DNA of 64,000 nt from Derxia gummosa DSM 723 (lineage in GTDB: Bacteria > Pseudomonadota > Gammaproteobacteria > Burkholderiales > Burkholderiaceae_E): assembly GCF_000482785.1 (NCBI RefSeq), contig NZ_AXWS01000007.1:1054001-1118000 (forward strand), given 5' to 3'. The position numbers and the translations under genes were made by a program. The notes under the pieces were generated by a model, which was not told the origin of the DNA, did no database searches, and saw only the letters and a list, made by a program, of their open reading frames with translations. Of this stretch, positions 33,609 to 41,996 are shown piece after piece. Numbering within the stretch: position 1 is the first letter of the stretch; every line of letters starts with the position of its first letter.

Positions 33609-34276
33609 CGCGCACCATCGCCGGTGACGAGAACCACGATCGTGCGCAGCAGGATCTTGAAGTCGAACCAGATGCTGCTGTTCTCGACGTAGTGCTTGTC
33701 GAGCTCGACACGTTCCTCGTAGGTGGTGTTGTTGCGGCCGCTGACCTGCCACAGGCCGGTGATGCCGGGCGTGACCGACAAGTAATGGAAGCGGGCGCGA
33801 CCGTAGCGGTGCAGCTCCTGGGCGGTGACCGGACGCGGGCCGACGAGGGCCATGTCGCCCATGATCACGTTCACGAGCTGGGGCAGTTCGTCGAGGCTGG
33901 TCTTGCGCAGGAACCTGCCGATCGGGGTGATGCGCGGGTCGTTCATGAGCTTCTGGTCGCGCGCCCATTCGGCGCGTGCGGCCGGGTCGCGCGCCAGCAG
34001 TTCCTGGAGCACGCTCTCCGAATCCGGGACCATCGAGCGGAACTTGAGGCAACGGAACATGCGACCGTCGCGGCCGACACGGTAGTGGCCGAAGAAGATC
34101 GGCCCCTTCTCGAAGGCCATGAGCAGCACCAGCACCAGGAAGACCGGGCTGATCGCGACGAACACGAGGGCGGCGGCAAGCCGGTGCAGCAGGCTCTGGA
34201 GCAGCACATCGCGGCCGGGCTGCGTGGCCGGCAGGGCCCGGAATTGCGACAGGGAGGATGCGAGCACGGCAGTCAT
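33605..34276 (-). CDS. epsB: Undecaprenyl-phosphate sugar phosphotransferase, EpsB-like (priming enzyme)
   Basis: A 223-residue polyisoprenyl-phosphate hexose-1-phosphate transferase that starts repeat-unit assembly. It has one membrane or re-entrant helix (AAALVFVAISPVFLVLVLLM, about 34-53), followed by the catalytic domain: FRCLKFRSMVPDS, the Asp-Glu pair in TSLDELPQLVNVIMGDMALV (Asp129-Glu130), VGPRPV and PGITGLWQVSGRN. It lacks the large multi-helix N terminus of WbaP, so it belongs to the short, monotopic class. AGGAG lies 7 bases before the ATG at 34276. It is the first gene of the epsB-to-acyltransferase operon. Confidence 0.92.
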   Translation of the reverse strand: MTAVLASSLSQFRALPATQPGRDVLLQSLLHRLAAALVFVAISPVFLVLVLLMAFEKGPIFFGHYRVGRDGRMFRCLKFRSMVPDSESVLQELLARDPAARAEWARDQKLMNDPRITPIGRFLRKTSLDELPQLVNVIMGDMALVGPRPVTAQELHRYGRARFHYLSVTPGITGLWQVSGRNNTTYEERVELDKHYVENSSIWFDFKILLRTIVVLVTGDGAR

Positions 34277-34851
34277 GAACAGCTCCTTCAGGCAATGAAT
34301 CCGGAATTGCAATTCGAATCGGGCGAATGCAATTGCGCATTCATCAAATGATTCGGCTTTGGTTCTCGACATTGCCGCATGAAGAAAAGCGGAAAGTCGA
34401 AGGCCAATTTCACGAAACCCGGCCGGATTGATCACATCAATGAGTGACGCCCGGGAACTTTTCTGGAAGCTTTGGCGGAACTGATTTTTCCATGGGGAAT
34501 ATCTGGATTGATACCGCCCCGAGATTGCAGCGCATCGAAAATGTGAGTCAGTTCATGCCGAATCCGAAGTGACTTGCGGCGGCGCAGCAGCCCTCCGAAG
34601 TCACGGGGAGATTTCGCGGAAGTCCCCCGAGTGGGGTTTAGGTGGCGTCCTGAGCCGGACTCCGCATAACGACAGTTGGTGTGTACTTGCGTCGCAACGG
34701 ATGCCGAGTCGATACCGGGAAACGGCTCCTGATTGCGCATCGCAGCAATGCCGGGCATTGCTGCGGGCGATCATCGAAATTGCATGCGTTCAGCTTCATG
34801 TCAGCATTCGGGGCGCATTTTCGACGGTTCCATACCCACCCGAACTCCGTC
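34277..34851. other. Divergent intergenic region between the eps operon and the CoA-transferase gene
   Basis: A 575-base AT-richer region that should contain promoters for both flanking operons. Open frames extend into it from both sides but carry no recognisable protein sequence. Weak repeats are present (AATTGC words near 34306-34340; a GTTTAGG..CGTCCTGAGCC element at 34634). I cannot assign a promoter, RNA or operator with confidence. Confidence 0.4.
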
Positions 34852-36435
34852 ATGGCTTCCGATTCCCGCGTTCTCAATTCCGCCCTGCGCAGCAGGATCA
34901 TGTCGGCCGAAGAGGCGGCCGCGCTCATCCCGTCCGGCGTGAACGTCGGCATGAGCGGCTTCACCGGCGCGGGCTATCCGAAGCAGGTCCCGGCGGCGCT
35001 GGCCAAGCGGATCATGGATTCGAACCTCAACGGCAAGAAGTTCAAGATCGGCGTGTGGACCGGCGCCTCGACCGCGCCCGAACTCGACGGCGCGCTCGCG
35101 ATGGTCGATGGCGTCGAGATGCGCCTGCCCTATCAGTCGGACCCGATCTGCCGCAAGCGCATCAACGCGGGCGAGATGGAATACATCGACATCCACCTGT
35201 CGCACGTGGCGCAGTCGGTGTGGTTCGGCTTCCTGGGCAAGCTGGACTGGGCCGTGATCGAGGTGGCGGGCATCACCGAGGAGGGTCATCTGATCCCGGC
35301 CTCGTCCATCGGCAACAACAAGACCTGGCTCGACTGCGCCGACAAGGTGATCCTGGAGGTGAACTCCTGGCAGCACCCGGCGCTGGAGGGCATGCACGAC
35401 ATCTATTACGGCACCCAGCTGCCGCCGCACCGCAAGCCGATCCCGCTGGTGCGCCCCGACGACCGCATCGGCGAGCCTTATCTCAAGGTGGACCCGAGCA
35501 AGATCGTCGCGATCGTCGAGACCGACCTGAAGGACCGCAACTCGGCCTTCACGCCGCCTGATCAGGCGTCAAAGCAGATTGCCGGCCACATCCTCGAATT
35601 CTTCGAGCATGAGGTGCGCAAGGGTCGCCTGCCGCGCGAGCTGCTGCCGCTGCAATCCGGCGTGGGCAATATTGCAAACGCTGTCATGAACGGCCTCAAC
35701 GAAGGCCCGTTCGACAACCTCACGGCCTACACCGAGGTGCTCCAGGACGGCATGCTCGACATGCTGCGCTCGGGCAAGCTGACGAGCGCGTCGTCCACCG
35801 CGCTGTCGCTGAGCCCGGCCGCACTGGCCGAGCTGTACACCAACATCGACGACTACCGCCGCCGCATCGTGCTGCGCCCGCAGGAGATCTCGAACCATCC
35901 CGAGCTGATCCGCCGCCTTGGCGTGCTGGCGATGAACGGGATGATCGAGGCCGACATCTACGGCAACGTGAACAGCACGCATGTGATGGGCACGCAGATC
36001 ATGAACGGCATCGGCGGCTCGGGCGACTTCGCGCGCAACGCCTACATCTCGATCTTCATGACGCCGTCCACCGCCAAGGGCGGCGACATCAGCTGCATCG
36101 TGCCGATGGTGTCGCATACCGACCATACCGAGCATGACGTGCAGGTGATCGTGACCGAGCAGGGACTGGCCGATCTGCGCGGCCTGAGCCCGAAGCAGCG
36201 CGCGAAGGTGGTGATCGAGAACTGCGCCCACCCCGATTTCAAGCCGGTGCTCAAGGACTACTACCGTCGCGCAAACAGCTACGCCGCCGGACGGCACACG
36301 CCTCATCTGCTCGAAGAGGCGCTGAGCTGGCATCTTCGCTACCTGCGCAGCGGCAAGATGCCGCGCGACACGGCCGATGAACTGAGCGAGCGCGTCGGTG
36401 GTGCCACCAGCCCGCTCGCCCGGGCTCCGCAATGA
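34852..36435 (+). CDS. Succinyl-CoA:acetate-type CoA-transferase / acetyl-CoA hydrolase family
   Basis: A 527-residue class I CoA-transferase of the Cat1/AarC/acetyl-CoA hydrolase family. The N-terminal domain has VNVGMSGFTGAGYPKQVP. The C-terminal domain has SGVGNIANAVMNGL, then YTEVLQDGML, whose glutamate corresponds to the catalytic Glu of AarC-type enzymes. GIGGSGDFARNAYIS is the CoA-binding Gly-rich block and VIVTEQGLADLRGL the final family motif. The length is normal for the family. It would shuttle CoA between succinate or propionate and acetate in central metabolism. Its stop overlaps the glutathione peroxidase start (ATGA). A degenerate palindrome (35673) lies within. Confidence 0.9.
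   Translation: MASDSRVLNSALRSRIMSAEEAAALIPSGVNVGMSGFTGAGYPKQVPAALAKRIMDSNLNGKKFKIGVWTGASTAPELDGALAMVDGVEMRLPYQSDPICRKRINAGEMEYIDIHLSHVAQSVWFGFLGKLDWAVIEVAGITEEGHLIPASSIGNNKTWLDCADKVILEVNSWQHPALEGMHDIYYGTQLPPHRKPIPLVRPDDRIGEPYLKVDPSKIVAIVETDLKDRNSAFTPPDQASKQIAGHILEFFEHEVRKGRLPRELLPLQSGVGNIANAVMNGLNEGPFDNLTAYTEVLQDGMLDMLRSGKLTSASSTALSLSPAALAELYTNIDDYRRRIVLRPQEISNHPELIRRLGVLAMNGMIEADIYGNVNSTHVMGTQIMNGIGGSGDFARNAYISIFMTPSTAKGGDISCIVPMVSHTDHTEHDVQVIVTEQGLADLRGLSPKQRAKVVIENCAHPDFKPVLKDYYRRANSYAAGRHTPHLLEEALSWHLRYLRSGKMPRDTADELSERVGGATSPLARAPQ
35673..35686. repeat. Degenerate palindromic element TGCAAACGCTGTCA
   Basis: Three mismatches to TGCAAGCGCTTGCA, inside the CoA-transferase gene. It is included as a possible decayed copy; on its own it would not be noteworthy. 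Confidence 0.25.
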
Positions 36436-36911
36436 CGCTTCCGCAAGACATCGAACTCACCCGCCTCGACGGCAGCACGACCACGACCGGCGACTTCGCC
36501 GGCAAGGTGCTGCTCATCGTCAACACCGCGAGCCGCTGCGGCTTCACGCCGCAGTACGAGGGCCTGGAGAAACTGCACGAGACCTACGCCGCGCGCGGAC
36601 TCGTGGTGATGGGCTTTCCGTGCAACCAGTTCGGCCAGCAGGAGCCGGGCGACGCGGCGGAGATCGGCGCGTTCTGCTCGACCAAGTTCGGCGTGGGCTT
36701 TCCGATGTTTGCGAAGGTCGAGGTGAACGGCGAACGCGCGCATCCGCTGTATCGCCATCTGAAGTCAGCCGCGCCGGGGCTGCTCGGCATCGAGGCGATC
36801 AAGTGGAATTTCACCAAGTTCCTGGTCGCGCGCGATGGCCGCGTGGTGTCGCGCCATGCACCGACCACGTCACCGGAATCGCTGGTGGCGGAGATCGAAG
36901 CGCTGCTCTGA
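36432..36911 (+). CDS. Glutathione peroxidase (Cys-type)
   Basis: A 159-residue peroxidase that reduces peroxides with glutathione or thioredoxin. Peroxidatic Cys36 is in NTASRCGFTPQYEGLE. FPCNQFGQQEPG supplies the second cysteine and active-site Gln, and WNFTKFLVARDG the active-site Trp and Asn. The length matches bacterial BtuE/Gpx proteins, and no selenocysteine is used. It overlaps the CoA-transferase stop by four bases, an uncommon pairing that implies co-translation. Confidence 0.95.
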   Translation: MTLPQDIELTRLDGSTTTTGDFAGKVLLIVNTASRCGFTPQYEGLEKLHETYAARGLVVMGFPCNQFGQQEPGDAAEIGAFCSTKFGVGFPMFAKVEVNGERAHPLYRHLKSAAPGLLGIEAIKWNFTKFLVARDGRVVSRHAPTTSPESLVAEIEALL

Positions 36912-36917
36912 CACGCA

Positions 36918-36967
36918 GGGCATGCGGGCGCGGGCGAATCGCCGCGCCGCCCGGCAAGGGCATGCCC
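36918..36967 (+). terminator. Nested inverted repeat between convergent genes
   Basis: GGGCATGC (36918-36925) and GCATGCCC (36960-36967) flank an inner GC-rich imperfect hairpin (GGGCG..CGCCGCGCCGCCC). It lies 7 bases after the peroxidase stop and ahead of the convergent cyclase gene end. There is no T-run; a terminator role is plausible but unproven. Confidence 0.4.
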
Positions 36968-37030
36968 GCCACGGCGACGCGACCGTCCGGCCGCGCCTGA
37001 TGACGGCGCACGCACCCTCCGGGCGCGCCC

Positions 37031-38434
37031 TCAGGTGTCCGAAGCCAGCACGCTGCGCATTCCGCCTTCGGCCTTGGCCCGATAGAGGGCGCGATCGGCG
37101 CGGTCGAACAGCGCCGCGATGCTTTCCGAACCAACCGGAAACAAGGCCACGCCAACGCTCGCGCCGACTGCCGCCGTGCTCTCGTCCCCGGCGGGCAGCG
37201 GCTCGGCCATCGCATCGATGATGGCGCGCGCCGCTTCGGCGACGGCCATCGGCCCGTCCACCTCCGGCAGCACGAGCGCGAACTCGTCGCCGCCGAAGCG
37301 CGCCACGGTATCGCCGGGTCGGCCGACCAGACTCAGCCTGCGCCCGACCTGACGCAGCAGATCGTCGCCGGCGCGATGGCCGAGCCGGTCGTTCACTTCC
37401 TTGAAGCCATCGAGGTCGATCAGCAGCAGCGCACCGTGATGCCCGCGCCGCCGCGCCAGCGCCACCGCCTGGGCGAGCCGGTCGTCGAACAGGCGGCGAT
37501 TGGGCAGGCCGGTGACGCGGTCGATCGTCGCGAGCGCGACCACGCGCCGGTGCCCGACCGCGAGCCGCCAGGTCAGCACGCCGACCAGCAGCGCCATGCC
37601 CTGGGCGAGCGCCACGAGTTGCCAGGGCAGCGCGGTGCGGCTGGCCCAACCTCCGGTCGGCCGGGCCGCGATCTCCCAGCTGCCGCCGCCGGGCAGCGGG
37701 TAATCGACCAGCACCGGCTCGTCGCCGAACACCTCGTCGTCGCCCGCGAAGGCCTTGCTGGAAGCGCCGGTGCCGTCGGTGCCGCGCAGCGCCACGTCGT
37801 AATAGCGGGTGTCGGCGCGCGCCACGACTTCCGAGAACAGCACATCGGCATTGATCGCGAGCGACACCACGCCCCAGTAGGCATGCGCCGCGGCTTCGCC
37901 GCCAGCGCGGAACACCGGCGTGCGGCTCACCAGCCCGAGGCCGCCCTGCACCAGCCGCAGCGGGCCGGCCACCACGGTGCGCCGGGTCTGGATTGCGCGC
38001 AGCACGGCGTCACGCTGCTCGGGCTTGTCGAGATAGCTCAGGCCCAGCGCAGTCTCGTTGCCGGCGAGCGGATAGACCTGCCGGATCACGTTGTCGGGCG
38101 CGAGCGCCACGTTGCGGATGTAGGGGCTGCTCGCCACCAGCCGCTGCGCGACCAGCGCGAACTCGGTCTCCTCGATGCCGCCGCGCACCGCCACCACCGC
38201 GCCCAGCGTCTCGGGAATGGCGAGCACGTTGTGCAGCTGGCGGTCGAGCTGGTCGCGCACGCGGAACAGCGCCGCCTGGGCCTCGGCGCGTCGCTCGACC
38301 ACCAGCCGGTCGCGCACGACATGCGACACCGTCAACACCAGCGCCGAGGCCAGCAAGGTGGCGACCAGCCCGACAAGCGCGGGCGTCGCGGCGAGGCGGA
38401 GCAGGCGGTCGCGGCGCGAGGCGATCGAGTTCAT
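37031..38434 (-). CDS. CHASE-GGDEF diguanylate cyclase
   Basis: A 467-residue inner-membrane enzyme predicted to make c-di-GMP. The first helix (about residues 17-37) is followed by a periplasmic CHASE sensor domain (about 60-255), with VYPLAGNETALGLSYLDKPE and GPLRLVQGGLGLVSRTPVF. The second helix is at about 271-292, followed by a GGDEF domain (300-460). The active-site motif is intact: RFGGDEFALVLPE (GGDEF 381-385). The inhibitory RxxD site is also intact (RPGD, 372-375, five residues upstream), so product feedback is expected. There is no EAL domain. It is monocistronic. In this setting it could feed the MshEN-like modules of the EpsG proteins, but that is inference. Confidence 0.93.
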   Translation of the reverse strand: MNSIASRRDRLLRLAATPALVGLVATLLASALVLTVSHVVRDRLVVERRAEAQAALFRVRDQLDRQLHNVLAIPETLGAVVAVRGGIEETEFALVAQRLVASSPYIRNVALAPDNVIRQVYPLAGNETALGLSYLDKPEQRDAVLRAIQTRRTVVAGPLRLVQGGLGLVSRTPVFRAGGEAAAHAYWGVVSLAINADVLFSEVVARADTRYYDVALRGTDGTGASSKAFAGDDEVFGDEPVLVDYPLPGGGSWEIAARPTGGWASRTALPWQLVALAQGMALLVGVLTWRLAVGHRRVVALATIDRVTGLPNRRLFDDRLAQAVALARRRGHHGALLLIDLDGFKEVNDRLGHRAGDDLLRQVGRRLSLVGRPGDTVARFGGDEFALVLPEVDGPMAVAEAARAIIDAMAEPLPAGDESTAAVGASVGVALFPVGSESIAALFDRADRALYRAKAEGGMRSVLASDT

Positions 38435-38785
38435 GGAAGGACAAGGACGGGAAAGGGCGCCGATTGTGCTTGACCCTGGCCGGACTCAGGCAATCCCTCC
38501 CCAGCGTGGTGCGCAACGGATGCGGCCTGCGGCACGCCCCTCCGATAAGGCGGTGGCATCGGCATGACGGACGGCGACCGGCTCGCACCATCGAAAGCTT
38601 CATGAAACTATCGGTTTCACCTGTCGGCGCGGGTTCCGCCTATCGTCCGGGCCAATCCCGCTGTGCCTTCTGGCAGCGCTCTTGCTCCAACGCACCGCAT
38701 GTTCGACCGACTCCGACTTCATGCCGTCTGTTCCGCCTGCCTGGGCGCGCTCTTCCGCGCGCCCGGATCGACGCGGCACGGGCTG
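38435..38785. other. Intergenic region upstream of the metal-efflux cluster
   Basis: A 351-base gap between divergent genes. It contains a run with short T/A-rich patches near 38595-38625 (GAAACTATCGGTTTCACC, an inverted repeat GAAAC..GTTTC at 38601-38616) that could be an operator. The frame of the next gene remains open upstream to 38663 and an alternative start lies at 38699. Confidence 0.35.
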
Positions 38786-39109
38786 ATGGCGATGGTGCGG
38801 ATCCTGGTCGTCGCGCTGGCGGTGTTCACGGTCGAGCATCCCGCGTTGGCCGAAGACTTCGAGGAAGAGGTCGAGGCCGAGCTGTCGCTGGCCAAGGTCG
38901 CCTTCGGCGAGAGTCATGAAAGCACCGCATCCCCCGCGCCGGGCGCCAGCCCGGCCGTTCCCCAGGCTCCGGGCGAACTGCCCGACATGGGCCTTCCCCT
39001 GCCCGTCGCGGCGCAACTGCCGGCGCTGATCGACATCGCCCCGCCGGCGTCCTCCCCCAGCCTCGCCGAACCCTTCATCCGGCCCTTGCTGCGCCCTCCG
39101 ATCGTCTGA
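38786..39109 (+). CDS. Small secreted acidic protein of unknown function
   Basis: I do not recognise this 107-residue product. The start at 38786 gives a clean signal peptide (MAMVRILVVALAVFTVEHPA, cut before LAEDF or EDF). The mature chain is acidic at first (EDFEEEVEAELS), then Pro/Ala-rich with PELPDMGLPLP-like segments, and it has no Cys or metal-binding His. Longer starts at 38699 or 38663 would add 29-41 residues. The position just upstream of a czcCBA-type operon recalls small periplasmic CzcI-like proteins, but the sequence does not resemble them clearly. Confidence that it is a gene is moderate. Confidence 0.5.
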   Translation: MAMVRILVVALAVFTVEHPALAEDFEEEVEAELSLAKVAFGESHESTASPAPGASPAVPQAPGELPDMGLPLPVAAQLPALIDIAPPASSPSLAEPFIRPLLRPPIV

Positions 39110-39443
39110 TCGCCGCGCGACCCGCGTCGCCCGGCTGGTGGACCGCCGTGCGCCTTGTCCGCGCTTGGCGGCCCGACCGCTCGGCGCGATGCCGGGCCTG
39201 ACGCGCGCCGAACCGGCCCGCGACGCCTTCCGGCACGCAGCGCCGACACGGCCGCGCCTTCCGGTGCCGCAGATCCGGCCGTGCCGGTCGCGTCCGCCTT
39301 CGCCCTGATGCCGCCCGGCCCTGCCGCGCGCCATCGCCGGCAGTCCGCTCGTGCACCGGCGCCGACGCCGCATTCCGAGCCGAAGCCGCGCCTGTCCGCG
39401 GCCGCCGTCCCGACTCCCGACCGCTTTCCAACGAGAAGACACC
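39110..39443. other. Intergenic region before the efflux operon
   Basis: 334 bases of GC-rich sequence. The czcC-like frame stays open upstream to 39351 with Arg/Pro-rich non-conserved residues. I see no convincing promoter, operator or RNA gene. Confidence 0.35.
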
Positions 39444-40817
39444 ATGCCCCGCGCCCTCCCGCGCCCGACGCGCCTCGCGCTCGCCGGCCTCGTCGCCGGC
39501 CTGTTCGCCGTCGCCGTCCAGGCCCAGACCCCCCCGCCCGCCGACAGTCCGCTGTCCGACGCCACCCTGCTCGTGCAATCCGCGCTCGCGATGCCCGATG
39601 CGCAACCCGCCCCCGCCGGCGGCCGCTACACGCTGCGCCAGCTCGTCGAACTGGCGCGCGGCGCCAACCCCGGCCTCATCGCCGAGCGCACGCGCATCGA
39701 CGCCGCGCTCGCCGACGTGACCACCGCCCGCGCCTTCCCCAATCCGCAGATCGAGGCGCTGACCGGCCAGCAGACCGCGCGCATGGCCGACTCGGCCGCC
39801 GGCCGCAGCAATTCGTACTCGCTGACCCAGCCGCTCGAATATCCGTCGCAGCGCGGCGCGCGCATCGGCTCGGCCGAGGCCGCGCTCGACAGCTCGCGCG
39901 CGGGCGTCGGCGCCATCACGATCGACTACGTCGCGCTCGTGAAGCTGCGCTACTACGACGTGCTGCGCCGCGACGCCGAACTGCGCAACGCGCGCGAGGA
40001 CTTCGCGCTCGCCGACCAGATCCGCCAGCGCGTCGAGGTGCGCGTCAAGACCGGCGAATCGCCCAAGTACGAACAGATCCGCGCCGAGGCCGAATGGCTC
40101 AACGCCCTGCGCGCCACTCAGGCCGCGACGCTGCGCGTGCAGCAGGCCAAGGCCGAACTGCGGCGCGCCGTCGGCCCGGCGCTGCCGATGGAATTCGAGC
40201 TGGAAGGCGACATCGACACGCCGCTCGCCGCCAGCGGTGACGCGACGCCCCTGGCCGCCGCCGAGCCGCCGCCGCTCGACGCGATGCGCGCCCGCCTGCT
40301 CGACGGCCATCCGCAACTGGTCGCACTGCGCGCCGCCGTGCGGGCCGCCGAATCCCAGGTGGACTACCAGCGCAGCCTGCGCCTGCCCGGCCTGTCGCTG
40401 CGCGGCACCGTCGCGCGCACGCCTGACATCGGCACCAACCAGCTCGGCGTCGCGGTGACGATCCCGCTGTTCGACCGCCGCGACGGCCCCATCGCCGCCG
40501 CCCAGTCCGACCTCGCGCGCAGCCGCGCTGCCCTCGCCGCGCGCGAACTCGAACTCGACCAGGCCTTGCAGGTGGCCTGGCAGCAATGGCGCATCGCCAG
40601 CGGCCAGGTCAGCGCCTACGAGGCCGGCATCGTCCGCCAGGCCGAATCGGCGTTGCGCGTGGCCGAGGCCGCCTACCGCTACGGCGAGCGCGGAATCCTC
40701 GAATACCTCGACGCCCAGCGCGCCTACCGCCTCGCCCGCAATGAACTCAGCGCCGCCCGCTACGACCTGCGCGCGGCCCTCGTCGAACTCGAACGCCTCC
40801 AGGCGCGCAGCGAATAA
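39444..40817 (+). CDS. TolC-family outer membrane efflux protein (CzcC-like)
   Basis: A 457-residue outer-membrane channel of a tripartite heavy-metal RND pump. The signal peptide is LALAGLVAGLFAVAVQAQ. Two OEP repeats follow: the first begins YTLRQLVELARGANPGLIAE and the second about residue 270 (LDAMRARLLDGHPQLVALR). Gln/Arg/Ala-rich coiled coils and PLFDRRDGPIAAAQSDL are typical of CzcC/CusC-like proteins. GAGAAG lies 6 bases before the ATG. It lies 3 bases before the adaptor gene in an operon with the pump. The end (LVELERLQARSE) is complete. Confidence 0.9.
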   Translation: MPRALPRPTRLALAGLVAGLFAVAVQAQTPPPADSPLSDATLLVQSALAMPDAQPAPAGGRYTLRQLVELARGANPGLIAERTRIDAALADVTTARAFPNPQIEALTGQQTARMADSAAGRSNSYSLTQPLEYPSQRGARIGSAEAALDSSRAGVGAITIDYVALVKLRYYDVLRRDAELRNAREDFALADQIRQRVEVRVKTGESPKYEQIRAEAEWLNALRATQAATLRVQQAKAELRRAVGPALPMEFELEGDIDTPLAASGDATPLAAAEPPPLDAMRARLLDGHPQLVALRAAVRAAESQVDYQRSLRLPGLSLRGTVARTPDIGTNQLGVAVTIPLFDRRDGPIAAAQSDLARSRAALAARELELDQALQVAWQQWRIASGQVSAYEAGIVRQAESALRVAEAAYRYGERGILEYLDAQRAYRLARNELSAARYDLRAALVELERLQARSE

Positions 40818-40820
40818 GCC

Positions 40821-41996
40821 ATGAACACGACCCTCTTCCGCACCAGCCTCATCGCCCTCAGCCTCGCCGCCGCACTCGCCGGCTGCGGCAAGGACGCCAG
40901 TACCGAAGCCGCCGCCGGCACCGAGCAGGCCGCCGCCGCGCCATCCGATCCCAATCTCGTGACCGCGCCGCCCGCGCTCGCCGGCCAGCTCAAGACCGTC
41001 ACGGTCGGCAAGACCGCCGTGGCCGAGCCGCTGCATGTCGTCGGCCGCATCGACTTCGACGAGCAGCGCGTCGCGCGCATCGGCGCCAACGTGACCGGCC
41101 GCGTCACCGAACTCATGGCCCTGCCCGGCCAGCAGGTCGCCGCCGGGGCGGTGCTGGCCCAGCTCAACAGCGCCGAACTCGGCACCGCCCAGCTCGCGCT
41201 GCTCAAGGCGCGCGCCCAGCGCGAACTCGCGGCCAAGGCCGTCGAGCGCGCCCGGCTGCTGCTGGCCGCCGACGTGATCGGCTCGGCCGAGCTGCAACGC
41301 CGCGAGAACGAACTCGGCGTGGCACAGGTGGAAGAACGCGCCGCGACCGACGCGCTGCGCGTGATGGGCGTGTCGCAGGCCGCCATCGGCCAGACCGCCA
41401 ATACCGGCGCGATCACCTCGATCTCGTCGATTGTCAGCACGCTCAGCGGCGTGGTGGTCGAGCGCAAGGTGAACAAGGGCCAGGTGGTGCAGCCGGCCGA
41501 GGTGCTGTTCACCGTGGCCGACCTGTCGCGCGTGTGGGTCGTGGCCCAGGTGCCCGAGGCCCAGGTGGGCCGCGTCGCGGTCGGCCAGAACGTGAACGTT
41601 GACGTGCCGTCCAACGGCGTCGAGCCCATCACCGGCAAGATCGTCTGGGTAGCCGACATCGTGAATCCCGAGACGCGCACCGTCATGGTCCGCACCGAGG
41701 TGGACAACCCCAAGCGCCATCTCAAGCCGGCGATGCTGGCCAATCTCGTGATCGAGCCGCTGCCGGTCGAGCGCCTCGTGGTGCCGGCCGCCGCCGTCGT
41801 GCGCGAGGAGAACGAGGACTACGTGTTCGTGCGCACCGAGGGCGACAAGTACCGCCGCACGCCGGTCAAGCTGGCCGATGCCGTGGGCGGCGTGCGTCCG
41901 GTGGAAACGGGGCTGGTCGGCGGCGAGGTCATCGTCGGTGAAGGCGCCTTCCACCTCAACAACCAGCGCAAGCAGGAAGCGGAGGGCGGCCAGTGA
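40821..41996 (+). CDS. RND efflux periplasmic adaptor lipoprotein (CzcB/CusB-like)
   Basis: A 391-residue membrane-fusion protein linking pump and outer-membrane channel. The lipobox is ALAGC (Cys22). The lipoyl-like half-motifs are VARIGANVTGRVTELMALPGQ and VSTLSGVVVERKVNKGQVVQ, separated by a coiled-coil hairpin (about 115-180). A beta-barrel domain with VWVVAQVPEAQVGRVAVGQ follows. No His-rich extension typical of some CzcB proteins is seen. The last bases overlap the GTG start of the pump. Confidence 0.91.
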   Translation: MNTTLFRTSLIALSLAAALAGCGKDASTEAAAGTEQAAAAPSDPNLVTAPPALAGQLKTVTVGKTAVAEPLHVVGRIDFDEQRVARIGANVTGRVTELMALPGQQVAAGAVLAQLNSAELGTAQLALLKARAQRELAAKAVERARLLLAADVIGSAELQRRENELGVAQVEERAATDALRVMGVSQAAIGQTANTGAITSISSIVSTLSGVVVERKVNKGQVVQPAEVLFTVADLSRVWVVAQVPEAQVGRVAVGQNVNVDVPSNGVEPITGKIVWVADIVNPETRTVMVRTEVDNPKRHLKPAMLANLVIEPLPVERLVVPAAAVVREENEDYVFVRTEGDKYRRTPVKLADAVGGVRPVETGLVGGEVIVGEGAFHLNNQRKQEAEGGQ

